Below, one piece after another: positions 1 through 7,362 of a DNA stretch of 30,470 nt (the first letter of the stretch is position 1; each line of letters begins with the position of its first letter). The position numbers and the translations under genes are program-made. The notes under the pieces were generated by a model, which saw only the letters and a program-made list of their open reading frames with translations, was not told where the DNA came from and ran no database searches. Origin of the DNA: Pseudomonadota bacterium (GTDB lineage Bacteria > Desulfobacterota > Desulfovibrionia > Desulfovibrionales > Desulfovibrionaceae); contig JAEYTO010000033.1 of NCBI GenBank assembly GCA_023433925.1, positions 1 through 30,470 of the forward strand, read 5' to 3'.

Positions 1-104
1 AGCTAGGCTCAGGCATTGCACGCGGATGCTGCGCGCCTGCTCGCATAGGGCGGGCCATCCTGGCCCGCTCGGCCTGTTTTGCGACAGGCTGCCTAAGAGC
101 CAGG

Positions 105-133
105 AACAAAACCCCTCGGACACCTTCCGAGGG
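105..133 (-). terminator. Intrinsic terminator of the DUF401 gene
   Basis: On the minus strand an 8-bp perfect stem (CCCTCGGA / TCCGAGGG, + strand arms 113-120 and 126-133, 5-nt loop) is followed directly by G-TTTTG-TT. It lies about 45 bases after the stop codon of the minus-strand gene ending at 179, which fits a rho-independent terminator. Confidence 0.75.
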
Positions 134-178
134 ATTGCTATTGCTCACGCTTCTATCAGGTCGGGTAGGTTCGTAGCT

Positions 179-1456
179 CTAGGCCAGCACCGCGAAATAG
201 GCCAGGGCGAAGACCAGGAGCAGGGCGCAGGGGGCCAGGAGCCTGCTCCAGGCCGCGGCCAGATCGACCTCGAAGTACTGGCAGGTCAGCACGTAGCAGA
301 CGTGCAGGGGCGAGACCATGACGCCCAGGAAACCGGAGAAGAGGTTGAGCACCAGATAGGGCGCGAGGCTGTCCATGGCCCCGGCCTGCTGGAGCAGGCC
401 CAGCAGGAGCGGCAGGGTCGCGCCCACGAAGGCCATGGTGATGCCCGAAACCATGCCCACAAGGAAGGGCAGGAGCATGACCGCCGAGAACAGGGCCATG
501 GAGCCGCCGGCCGAGCGCGACAGGTCCTCCACCACGCCGGCGCCGGCCATGACGTCCTTGAACACGATGATGGAGGCGATGACCAGCAGCATGCCCAGGA
601 GCTTGCGCTGCATGAGCACGCCGAGCAGGAAGCGCGCCCCAAGGCGGTTCATGGCCAGGGCCAGGAAGATGGCCGCGATCAGACCGGCGATGATGCCCCA
701 CTCGTAGGACCATTCCGGCCGCACGGCCGAGAGCAGCGCTTCCAGGCCCAGGGAGCCCAGGATGGCCGCGATGAGCGGCAGGCTGTGGCGCACGGCCTGG
801 CGGGCGTCGCGGAATCCGCCCTCGCCGGCGGCCTCGGCCGCCAGCGGCAGGCGCGAAGGCCGCAGGAGGAACCACCAGCCCAGGAACGTGAAGAAGACCA
901 TGCCCGGCAAGGTGTAGCCGATGAGCGTGATCAGCGGCACGCCGGCCAGGGACGAGGCCAGGATGATGCCGGGGTAAAGGGGAAAGATGAGCTCCCACAT
1001 GTGCCGGAACCAGTAGTTGAGCAGGACCTTGTCCTCGGGGCGGATGCCCATGCGCTCTGCGACGCTGCCGAGCATGGGCGCGGAGAAGATCGCGCCGCCG
1101 GGCATGGGCAAAAGCCCGATGAGCGAGGGAAAGAAGGCCAGGCGCAGCCTCGGGCTGGTCAGGTAGCCGGACAGGGCGTCCATGAGCCGCCGGTTCTGGC
1201 CGCTCAGCTCCAGGATGTCGCTCAGCACGAGGATGAGCCCCACGACCACGGCCAGCAGGATCGTCTTTTCCGTGGTCAGGGCCACCACGGCCGTGGACAG
1301 CCAGGCCCGCGGAGCCATGCCGAAGATGAGCCCCAGGAGCAGGCCGCCGCCCAGGATGGACGGCCACAGGCCCAGGCGGAAGCGGATGCCCGCCAGCATG
1401 GCGGCGAAGACGGCGAAGAGCTTGATGAGGGGCAGGAAGCCCGCGAGCGCGTCCAT
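179..1456 (-). CDS. DUF401 family integral membrane protein
   Basis: A 425-residue, almost wholly hydrophobic protein with roughly ten membrane segments. I recognise the DUF401 family (PF04165) by length and by the conserved region around residues 115-165, with PMPGGAIFSAPM followed by NYWFRHMWE and then a proline/glycine-rich PLYPGI. The family is uncharacterised; its architecture resembles carboxylate/ion-transporter-type permeases, so transport is an inference. The start has GAGG seven bases upstream on the minus strand. The leader holds a 7-bp GC hairpin (1488-1504). The gene is monocistronic: it diverges from the gene at 1645 and ends in a terminator at 105-133. No truncation or frameshift is visible. 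Confidence 0.85.
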   Translation of the reverse strand: MDALAGFLPLIKLFAVFAAMLAGIRFRLGLWPSILGGGLLLGLIFGMAPRAWLSTAVVALTTEKTILLAVVVGLILVLSDILELSGQNRRLMDALSGYLTSPRLRLAFFPSLIGLLPMPGGAIFSAPMLGSVAERMGIRPEDKVLLNYWFRHMWELIFPLYPGIILASSLAGVPLITLIGYTLPGMVFFTFLGWWFLLRPSRLPLAAEAAGEGGFRDARQAVRHSLPLIAAILGSLGLEALLSAVRPEWSYEWGIIAGLIAAIFLALAMNRLGARFLLGVLMQRKLLGMLLVIASIIVFKDVMAGAGVVEDLSRSAGGSMALFSAVMLLPFLVGMVSGITMAFVGATLPLLLGLLQQAGAMDSLAPYLVLNLFSGFLGVMVSPLHVCYVLTCQYFEVDLAAAWSRLLAPCALLLVFALAYFAVLA

Positions 1457-1644
1457 GGAATGACCTCGGAGGGATGAACTCGGGAAGGCCCGCCGGCGGC
1501 GGGCAAGGTACGTTCTTGCACCCGCCCGGCCGGTGAAGCAAGAGGAAACCGCGCCTTTTTATGATTTGACCATGCCGGTGCCGCTTGATACCCAGACAAT
1601 GGAATAGTGGACCAACCCTCCTTTAATGACAGCGAGGCTTTTCC

Positions 1645-2343
1645 ATGAAAACAAGCGGCTTACTTGATCAGCTCCTTGGGTCCGGCCGAGCGGCGATGCA
1701 ACGGAAGTCTGTCGGGAGGACCGCCCTCGGCAAGGGCTCTGGGGGCACGCTGGGCGGCATGCTCTCGGGTGGGGGCGGCCGCTCCCTGGCCACCGGCGCG
1801 ATAGGATTGCTGCTCGGCGGGAAGCTGGCGCGCAAGATGGGAGGAAAGGCGCTCGGCTATGGCGGCATGGCCGCGCTCGGCGTCATCGCCTACAGGGCTT
1901 TCGGCAACTGGCAGCGGCGGAACATGGCTTCCGCGCCCCAGGGCCAGCCCCAGACGCTGGACCGTCTGTCCGAACAGGAGGCCGAGTCCCACAGCCGGGC
2001 CGTCCTGCGCGCCCTCATCGGGGCCGCCAAGGCCGATGGCCATATCGACGACCGCGAGCGCCGGCTGCTTCACGATGAGATCGCCAAGCTGACCGAAGAC
2101 CAGGAAGTCCGGGACTGGTTCGACCAGGAGCTGAACAAGCCCCTCGACCCGTCGGAGGTCGCCAGGTCCGCCGACACTCCGGAAATGGCCGCCGAAATGT
2201 ATCTGGCCAGCCTGCTGATGATCGACGAGCAGAACTACATGGAGCGCTCGTACCTGGAAGAGCTTGCGCGCCAGATGAACATCGAGCCGTCCCTCAGGGC
2301 CGAACTGGAAAAGCAGGCCTGGGAGGCGGCGGGCAACGCATAA
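1645..2343 (+). CDS. DUF533 (YebE/TerB-like) protein
   Basis: A 232-residue protein. The N-terminal 90 residues are glycine/serine-rich with a short hydrophobic stretch (GAIGLLLGGKLARKMGGK and neighbours) that could be membrane-associated. Residues about 110-230 form the helical TerB-like domain, with the typical acidic core A-A-K-A-D-G-H-I-D-D-R-E followed by L-P-type helices. This arrangement matches DUF533 (PF04391), known as YebE in enterobacteria, whose biochemical role is unknown; TerB-like domains bind metal through acidic residues. GAGG lies about 11 bases upstream of the ATG. The gene diverges from the DUF401 gene and converges with the antiporter gene; no terminator was seen in the 150-bp gap downstream. 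Confidence 0.85.
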   Translation: MKTSGLLDQLLGSGRAAMQRKSVGRTALGKGSGGTLGGMLSGGGGRSLATGAIGLLLGGKLARKMGGKALGYGGMAALGVIAYRAFGNWQRRNMASAPQGQPQTLDRLSEQEAESHSRAVLRALIGAAKADGHIDDRERRLLHDEIAKLTEDQEVRDWFDQELNKPLDPSEVARSADTPEMAAEMYLASLLMIDEQNYMERSYLEELARQMNIEPSLRAELEKQAWEAAGNA

Positions 2344-2493
2344 GGGCGCGGGCCGGCGTTGACGTGATCCCGGCGCTGAAAACGGCCCTGGTCTTCCCGA
2401 AACGGTCGCCAGCCGTCGCCAGCCTTGTCCGCCCTGTCCGGCATCCCGCGGCCGCCATGCCCGGCAGGCGCAAGCCGGTCCACGCGCCGAGGC

Positions 2494-4512
2494 TCATGCC
2501 ACCGCCTCCTCCCGCCCGCGGTCGCCCTCCAGTTGCGGCGCGGCGAACAGCCCGGCCTTGTCGATGACCTCGGTGTGCTCGCCGAAGACGAAGGCTACGT
2601 CGCCGCCCTGGAGCCGGAAGGCTGCCTCGGGGTTGGCGATCATCTCGCCGCCTCGCCTGACCGCCACCAGGTTCAGGCCGTGGGTCTTGCGCAGCTCGGA
2701 CTCCTTGAGGCTTTTGCCGTCCAGGAACGAGCCCGGCTCCACGGCCAGGGACGTGACCTCGAAGCCCGAGCAGACGCCGCTCAGGTCGCAGTAGGGCTCG
2801 CCCGAGACCTGGGGTTGGCGCAGCCTGCCGTAGCCTTCGGCGCGCACCTGGAAGGTGAAGCGCTCGATGTCCCGGCGCGGCACCAGGTAGGCCGAGAGCA
2901 CGCGATTGAAGATCTCCACGGACGTCTCGAACTCCTCGGGAATGACCTCGTTGGCGCCCAGGGCTTGCAACGGCTCGATCTCGGCCAGGAAGCGCGTGCG
3001 CACCACGATGCGCAGGACCGGGTTGGCCTTGCGCGCGGCCTCGGCGATGCGCCGGATGGCCGCCGGGTCGGCGATGACCACGGCCAGGATGCGCGCCCGG
3101 CCCACGCCGGCATGCTCCAGCACCGCGGATTGGGCCGCGTCGCCGTAGAAGATGGGCTCGCCCTTGGCCGACTCGCTGCGCACGGTGTCCGGGTTCATCT
3201 CCACCACCACGTAGCGGATGCCGGCCATTCTGGCCGCGCGGGCCAGGTGTCGACCGCCCACGCCGAAGCCCACGATGATGAGGTGGTCGCCGTGGGCCTC
3301 GGTCTCGCACTCATGGCCGGCGGGCACCAAGGGGCCGCCGGACAGCGGGGCCTTGCGGGCCAGGAAGGCCGACACGCGCGGCGCGGCCATGATGAGGAAG
3401 GGCGTCACGGCCATGGTCAGGATGGCCGCGGCCAGGAAGAGCTGGTACTCGGTCCCGGCCAGCAGCCCTTGGGACACGCCCACGCCGGCCAGCACGAAGG
3501 AGAACTCGCCGATCTGGCCCAGGGCCAGGCCGGCCTGGGACGCCACGCGCAACGGGTAGCCCAGCACCAGGCCCGCGCCGGTGGCCAGCGCGGACTTGAC
3601 CACCAGGATGGCCAGCGTGACCAGGCCCACCAGGGCCAGGTTGTCCATGAAGTAGCCCAGGTCCAGGAGCATGCCGATGGACACGAAGAACACGCTCGTG
3701 AACACATCGCGGAAGGGCAGGATGCCCTCCAGGGCGCTCAGGCTGTACTCGGACTCGCTCATGAGCAGCCCGGCCAGGAACGCGCCCAGGGACAGGGACA
3801 GCCCCACGGCCGAGGTCAGCAGGGCCACGGAGAAGCACAGGCCCAGGGTGGTCATGAGGAACAGCTCGCGGCTGCGCGTGCGCACGACCATGAGCAGCAC
3901 GCGCGGGATGACCCACCTGGCCAGCACCCACAGCAGGGCCAGGATGAGCGCGGCCTTGCCGGCCAGGAGCAGCAGCGAAGGCCCGAGCGTCCCGCCCTTG
4001 CCCGACAGGAAGGGCACGAGCAGCACCATGGGCACCACGACGAGATCCTGGAAGATGAGGATGCCCAGCGTTATGCGGCCGTGCGGCGCCTCCATCTCGG
4101 CGCGGTCGGACAGAATCTTCAGCACCACGGCCGTGCTGGACAGGGCCGCCAGGAAGCCGGCGAAAACCGCCTTGCCCAGGGAGAAATCCAGCAGTGAAGC
4201 CAGGCCGTCGAAGGCGATGATGGTCAGCAGCACCTGGGCCGCGCCGCCCAGGAAGACCGGCTTCCTGATCCGCAGAAGCTCGTTGAAGGACAGCTCCATG
4301 CCGATGACGAACAGGAGCAGGATGACGCCGATCTCGGCCAGCACCTCGACCTCGTGGGTCGCACCCACTAGGCCCAGGCCGTGCGGTCCGGCCAGCACGC
4401 CGGTCAGCAGGAAGCCGATGATGGCCGGGATGCGAAAACGGTGGCAGACGACGATGACGCCGATGGACAAGCCGAAGATGACGACCGCTTCCCTGAGGAT
4501 TGGCAGTTCCAT
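2494..4512 (-). CDS. Kef-type monovalent cation/proton antiporter (CPA2) with RCK domains
   Basis: A 672-residue protein. Residues 1-385 contain about twelve membrane segments of the Na+/H+ exchanger fold, including the CPA2-typical stretch from LLLFVIGMELS to the AALSSTAVVLKIL helix. Residues 410-530 are an RCK_N (TrkA-N) domain with the nucleotide-binding loop GFGVGG at 415-420 and an acidic residue ending beta-2 (VVVEMN). Residues about 580-655 are an RCK_C (TrkA-C) domain. The family (KefB/KefC/YbaL) exchanges K+ or Na+ for H+ under control of ligands bound to the RCK part. AAGG lies seven bases before the ATG. The gene stands alone and diverges from the DUF1538 operon. The exact ion and ligand cannot be read from the sequence. 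Confidence 0.93.
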   Translation of the reverse strand: MELPILREAVVIFGLSIGVIVVCHRFRIPAIIGFLLTGVLAGPHGLGLVGATHEVEVLAEIGVILLLFVIGMELSFNELLRIRKPVFLGGAAQVLLTIIAFDGLASLLDFSLGKAVFAGFLAALSSTAVVLKILSDRAEMEAPHGRITLGILIFQDLVVVPMVLLVPFLSGKGGTLGPSLLLLAGKAALILALLWVLARWVIPRVLLMVVRTRSRELFLMTTLGLCFSVALLTSAVGLSLSLGAFLAGLLMSESEYSLSALEGILPFRDVFTSVFFVSIGMLLDLGYFMDNLALVGLVTLAILVVKSALATGAGLVLGYPLRVASQAGLALGQIGEFSFVLAGVGVSQGLLAGTEYQLFLAAAILTMAVTPFLIMAAPRVSAFLARKAPLSGGPLVPAGHECETEAHGDHLIIVGFGVGGRHLARAARMAGIRYVVVEMNPDTVRSESAKGEPIFYGDAAQSAVLEHAGVGRARILAVVIADPAAIRRIAEAARKANPVLRIVVRTRFLAEIEPLQALGANEVIPEEFETSVEIFNRVLSAYLVPRRDIERFTFQVRAEGYGRLRQPQVSGEPYCDLSGVCSGFEVTSLAVEPGSFLDGKSLKESELRKTHGLNLVAVRRGGEMIANPEAAFRLQGGDVAFVFGEHTEVIDKAGLFAAPQLEGDRGREEAVA

Positions 4513-4626
4513 TTTAACGCCTTGCGCGGACCTTGAAGATTATTGTACCATGCCGGAAAGGCCACGCGGCATTCTGCCCGGCCCGCGGCCAAAAGTACAG
4601 GCCGCCTCCAGCCAAACTCGGAACTC

Positions 4627-5319
4627 ATGAAACGCCAATTGCTAGACCTTCTGGCCGAGGTGGCCTCCGCCATCCTGCCCATCACCGGCATCGTTCTGCT
4701 CCTGCATCTGTTCGCGACCCCCCTGGACAATGAGCACCTCGCACGCTTCCTCGGCGGCGCGGCCATGATGTTCGTGGGGCTCATGTTCTTTTTCATGGGC
4801 GTGCGCACGGGCTTCCTGCCCATGGGAGAAACCGTGGGCAACGACCTGCCCAGGATCGGCTCCGTGCCGATCATCATCGCCGTGGTCTTCGCCCTGGGCG
4901 CCATGATGGCCCTGGCCGAGCCGACCGTGCGCGTCCTGGCCCATCAGGTGGAGACGGTTTCCGCCGGCCGGATCGGCGGGAATGTCCTGATGTTCACCAT
5001 CGCGGCGGGTGTGGGCGTCTGCGTGAGCGCGGCCGTGATCCGCATCTTCCTCGGCATCCCGATCTCCCGCCTGCTCGCCGGCGGATACATCCTGGCCTTG
5101 CTGCTGGCCGTCTTCGGGCCTTCCGATTTCGTGGGCCTGGCCTTCGACGCGGGCGGGGTGGCCACCGGGCCGATCACGGTTCCGTTCGTGATGGCCCTGG
5201 GGCTTGGCGTCGCCGCGGTGCTGGGCGGCAAGTCGGCCTTCTCCGACGGCTTCGGGCTGGCGGGCTTGGCCTGCCTCGGACCCATCCTGGCGGTCCTGCT
5301 GCTCGGGGCGCTGGCATGA
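4627..5319 (+). CDS. DUF1538 membrane protein, first of a pair
   Basis: A 230-residue protein with six to seven membrane segments. It carries the DUF1538 (PF07556) signatures AEPTVRVLAHQVE near residue 98 and a small-residue helix starting GLAFDAGGVATGP. A reading frame upstream adds 28 polar, non-conserved residues, so I prefer the internal ATG at 4627, though the ribosome site there is weak (GGA only). The stop overlaps the next start as ATGA. Many DUF1538 proteins carry two copies of the domain in one chain; here the copies are separate genes, suggesting a heterodimer. Function unknown; the repeated half-domains and the linked PII-like gene suggest a regulated transporter (inference). Confidence 0.85.
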   Translation: MKRQLLDLLAEVASAILPITGIVLLLHLFATPLDNEHLARFLGGAAMMFVGLMFFFMGVRTGFLPMGETVGNDLPRIGSVPIIIAVVFALGAMMALAEPTVRVLAHQVETVSAGRIGGNVLMFTIAAGVGVCVSAAVIRIFLGIPISRLLAGGYILALLLAVFGPSDFVGLAFDAGGVATGPITVPFVMALGLGVAAVLGGKSAFSDGFGLAGLACLGPILAVLLLGALA

Positions 5320-6044
5320 GCCTGCTGCTCGAATTCCTCGACGTGCGCCAGACCGCCTGGGGCGTGCTGCAAGCCCTGGGTCCCATCCTTGTCTTCTTCC
5401 TGGTCTTGCAGGCCCTGCGCTTTCGTCTGCCGCGCGAATACATGCTTGGGATCATCAGGGGCGTGGCCCTGACCTTCGTGGGCCTTGTCCTCTTCCTGCA
5501 GGGCGTGCAGGTGGGATTTCTTCCCGCGGGCGAGTCCCTGGGCAGGTCCCTGGGCCAGATCGGCAGCCTGTGGCTGCTGATGCCCGTGGGCTTCTGCCTC
5601 GGCTTCGCGGCCACCGTCGCCGAGCCGTCCGTGCGCGTGCTGGGCCACGAGGTTGAAAAAGCCTCCCTGGGCCGGATCAAGAGCTGGGTCATCGTCCTGA
5701 CGCTCTCCCTGGGCGTGGCGTTCCTGATGGCTCTGGCCATGCTGCGCGTCACGCAGGGCATCTCCATCCTCTACTTCCTCGTCCCCGGGTATCTTGCGGC
5801 CATCGCGCTCATGCGCTGCACCCCTCCGGCCTTCGTGGGCATCGCCTTCGACTCCGGGGCCGCGTCCACCGGGCCCATGACCGCGACCTTCGTCATGTCG
5901 CTCATGCTGGGGATAGCGGCCCAGATGGAGGGCAGGGATCCTGTCCGCGACGGCTTCGGGCTGGTGGCCATGGTCACCATGGCCCCCATCCTCGCCATAA
6001 TGTGCCTCGGCTGCATCCAGGAATTCCTAGGGAGAAAGCGATGA
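5316..6044 (+). CDS. DUF1538 membrane protein, second of a pair
   Basis: A 242-residue multi-pass protein paralogous to its upstream neighbour. It repeats both signatures in slightly altered form: AEPSVRVLGHEVE and GIAFDSGAASTGP. The acidic E-P and the F-D-x-G helix are thus preserved in both copies, which points to a pseudo-symmetric pair with functional residues in each half. Its start codon overlaps the previous stop (ATGA, 5316-5319) and its own stop overlaps the PII-like start (ATGA, 6041-6044). The three proteins are therefore probably translationally coupled and made in fixed proportion. Function unknown. Confidence 0.88.
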   Translation: MSLLLEFLDVRQTAWGVLQALGPILVFFLVLQALRFRLPREYMLGIIRGVALTFVGLVLFLQGVQVGFLPAGESLGRSLGQIGSLWLLMPVGFCLGFAATVAEPSVRVLGHEVEKASLGRIKSWVIVLTLSLGVAFLMALAMLRVTQGISILYFLVPGYLAAIALMRCTPPAFVGIAFDSGAASTGPMTATFVMSLMLGIAAQMEGRDPVRDGFGLVAMVTMAPILAIMCLGCIQEFLGRKR

Positions 6045-6400
6045 AGCTACAGACCAATCAGGATCTTATCATAACCATCGTGAACAAGGGCTGGAGCGAG
6101 CGGGTCGTCAAGTCTTCCAAGGCGGCCGGCGCCGAGGGCGGCACCATTCTCTTCGCACGCGGCACCGGCGTGCGCGAGCGGACGACCTTTTTCGGCATCT
6201 CCGTGGAGCCTGAAAAGGAACTGGTCCTGACCATCGTCCCGAACACCCTTACGGAGAAAGTGCTGCAAGCCATTGTCGACGGCGCCGGCCTGGAGAAGCC
6301 CGGCGCGGGCATCGCCTTCGTGCTGCCGCTCAAGGCCGTGGCCGGCATCTGCCACCTCCCGCCCGAGGCCACCTCCCTGGGCGAGACGGTCTGCGACTGA
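6041..6400 (+). CDS. PII-like (GlnB-fold) signalling protein
   Basis: A 119-residue protein with the ferredoxin-like PII pattern. An N-terminal strand (LIITIVNKG) is followed by a helix containing SERVVKSSKAAGAEGGTI, a T-loop-like segment (residues about 45-60), a second strand (ELVLTIV), a second helix, and a short B-loop-like GAGIAFVLPL. It has no tyrosine at all, so the classical GlnB/GlnK uridylylation at Tyr51 is impossible, and the canonical T-loop is not recognisable. I therefore call it PII-like rather than GlnB. GGAG lies six bases before the ATG. Being the last gene of the DUF1538 operon with a 4-bp overlap, it likely senses a small ligand and controls that membrane pair, as GlnK controls AmtB (inference). 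Confidence 0.8.
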   Translation: MKLQTNQDLIITIVNKGWSERVVKSSKAAGAEGGTILFARGTGVRERTTFFGISVEPEKELVLTIVPNTLTEKVLQAIVDGAGLEKPGAGIAFVLPLKAVAGICHLPPEATSLGETVCD

Positions 6401-6425
6401 GCGGATTCTCCCTGGCCCGCCCCTG

Positions 6426-6454
6426 TTGCCCGCTCCCACGGCTTGGACTATGAT
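6426..6454 (+). promoter_or_regulatory. Sigma70-type promoter of the gene at 6500
   Basis: TTGCCC (6426-6431), a 17-bp spacer and TATGAT (6449-6454). Four of six and five of six bases match the consensus at ideal spacing. The predicted transcription start (about 6461) coincides with the left edge of a perfect 16-bp palindrome. Confidence 0.65.
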
Positions 6455-6460
6455 GGCTGA

Positions 6461-6476
6461 TCGCCCGGCCGGGCGA
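6461..6476. repeat. 16-bp perfect palindrome at the predicted transcription start
   Basis: TCGCCCGGCCGGGCGA is self-complementary over its whole length. It begins seven bases after the -10 box at 6449-6454 and ends 23 bases before the start codon at 6500. The position suits an operator bound by a dimeric repressor; no regulator is assigned. Confidence 0.5.
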
Positions 6477-6499
6477 AATCCCAGCACTGGAGGTAGGCC

Positions 6500-6973
6500 A
6501 TGAGCCAGACCCCTGAAGGCAAGGCCCGCCTGCGCAAGCACATCATCGACACGATCCTGGAGCACGTCTCGCGCGACGAGGCCCGCCGCCGCGAGGCCCT
6601 GAGCGAGTTCTTCGGCGTGACCCTGCCCGCCGTGGACGACGCCCAGACCCAGAGGCTCGCCGAGCTGGTGCCCCCGCTTCTGCCCGAGCTGTACGAAAAG
6701 TGGGCCGGCATGTTCGTGGAGAGGCTCTTCGAGACCGTGCCCGAGGAGCAGATCGAAGACCTCTGCCGCCCCGGCGAGAAGAGCCGAGCCACGCTGCTGC
6801 TCGTGTACATCATGTTCATGGAGTCGGAGCGCATGGAGAAGCAGGTCGCCCAGGATCTGCGCGAGCGCGGCATCACCGCCGGGGTCCAGGACGAGGCCTC
6901 CCAGGACGCCATGGCCAACTACCTGCGCGCGCGCCTGAGCAGCCTGGCCGTCGAGGCGCGCAAGCTCCAGTAG
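6500..6973 (+). CDS. Conserved-looking hypothetical soluble helical protein
   Basis: A 157-residue, highly charged, all-helical-looking protein with no signal peptide or membrane segment. I do not recognise a family. Features: an N-terminal basic helix (KARLRKHIIDTILEHV), a central segment rich in Leu/Pro (LVPPLLPELYEKWAGMFVERLFE), one cysteine followed by RPGEKSR, a hydrophobic helix (TLLLVYIMFME) and a C-terminal amphipathic helix. A strong GGAGG sits six bases before the ATG and a sigma70 promoter lies upstream, so the gene is very probably real and separately transcribed from the DUF1538 operon. A protein-protein interaction role would fit its make-up but cannot be shown. Confidence 0.75.
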   Translation: MSQTPEGKARLRKHIIDTILEHVSRDEARRREALSEFFGVTLPAVDDAQTQRLAELVPPLLPELYEKWAGMFVERLFETVPEEQIEDLCRPGEKSRATLLLVYIMFMESERMEKQVAQDLRERGITAGVQDEASQDAMANYLRARLSSLAVEARKLQ

Positions 6974-7045
6974 CCGGGGGCGTCGAACGGCCAGGACAAA
7001 GGCTAAATTCCTGGCCACGCCGTGTCCGGCGATGTACCCGCACGA

Positions 7046-7109
7046 GAACCGGGAAGGGCTTCACCCTCCCCGGACCCATCCACAAGGGCCCGCTCCCGGC
7101 AAGGCGGCC
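7046..7109 (+). repeat. Dispersed palindromic intergenic repeat, copy 1
   Basis: 64 bases that align with 17540-17603 at about 74% identity by hand count, with one single-base gap in each copy. The left part folds (CCGGGAAGGG / CCCTCCCCGG with imperfect pairing). The right part shares ATCCAC, CCGCTCC and GCGGCC. Both copies lie downstream of the stop codon of a + strand gene and in the same orientation. Confidence 0.65.
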
Positions 7110-7304
7110 ACTTGACCCCGCTTTTTACGAATACCTTGATTCCCTTTTACAGGCCTCTTGGCTCCGCTATTTCGGCGATTGCTCCCCAGTAGCCCGCTAG
7201 AACCCGCGCTCGCACGCTACCGGCCCATGGCCACACCTTCGGTCTCCTCCAAATTTCAGATACTCGTGGCGCATGGCGACAAAAATCGTGTATCATGCCC
7301 TGTG

Positions 7305-7325
7305 CTGGAGCCTTTGGGGCTCCAG
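7305..7325 (+). other. Hairpin in the porin leader
   Basis: CTGGAGCC and GGCTCCAG form a perfect 8-bp stem around a 5-nt loop, 37 bases before the porin start codon. There is no U-tract, so it is not a normal terminator; it may stabilise or regulate the mRNA. Confidence 0.45.
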
Positions 7326-7362
7326 AATCCATGCACGGCAAGCCCTGGGGAGGGATACACGC

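Larger units (their letters stand above)
6974..7362. other. Gene-free stretch holding a palindromic repeat and a leader hairpin
   Basis: No credible coding sequence. It contains copy 1 of the dispersed palindromic repeat (7046-7109), an AT-richer segment around 7120-7150, a possible -10 hexamer TATCAT at 7291 without a good -35, and a hairpin (7305-7325) in the presumed leader of the porin gene. Confidence 0.6.

Noticed and set aside
26..1541. Long open frames on both strands overlapping the DUF401 gene
   Set aside because: They are rich in Gln/His/Arg/Gly or Arg/Pro/Ala, have no motif or ribosome site, and exist because GC-rich coding DNA lacks stops in other frames. The same applies to the long antisense frames over the antiporter, Amt fusion, RNase D, AsnB, methyltransferase, EamA and ClC genes.
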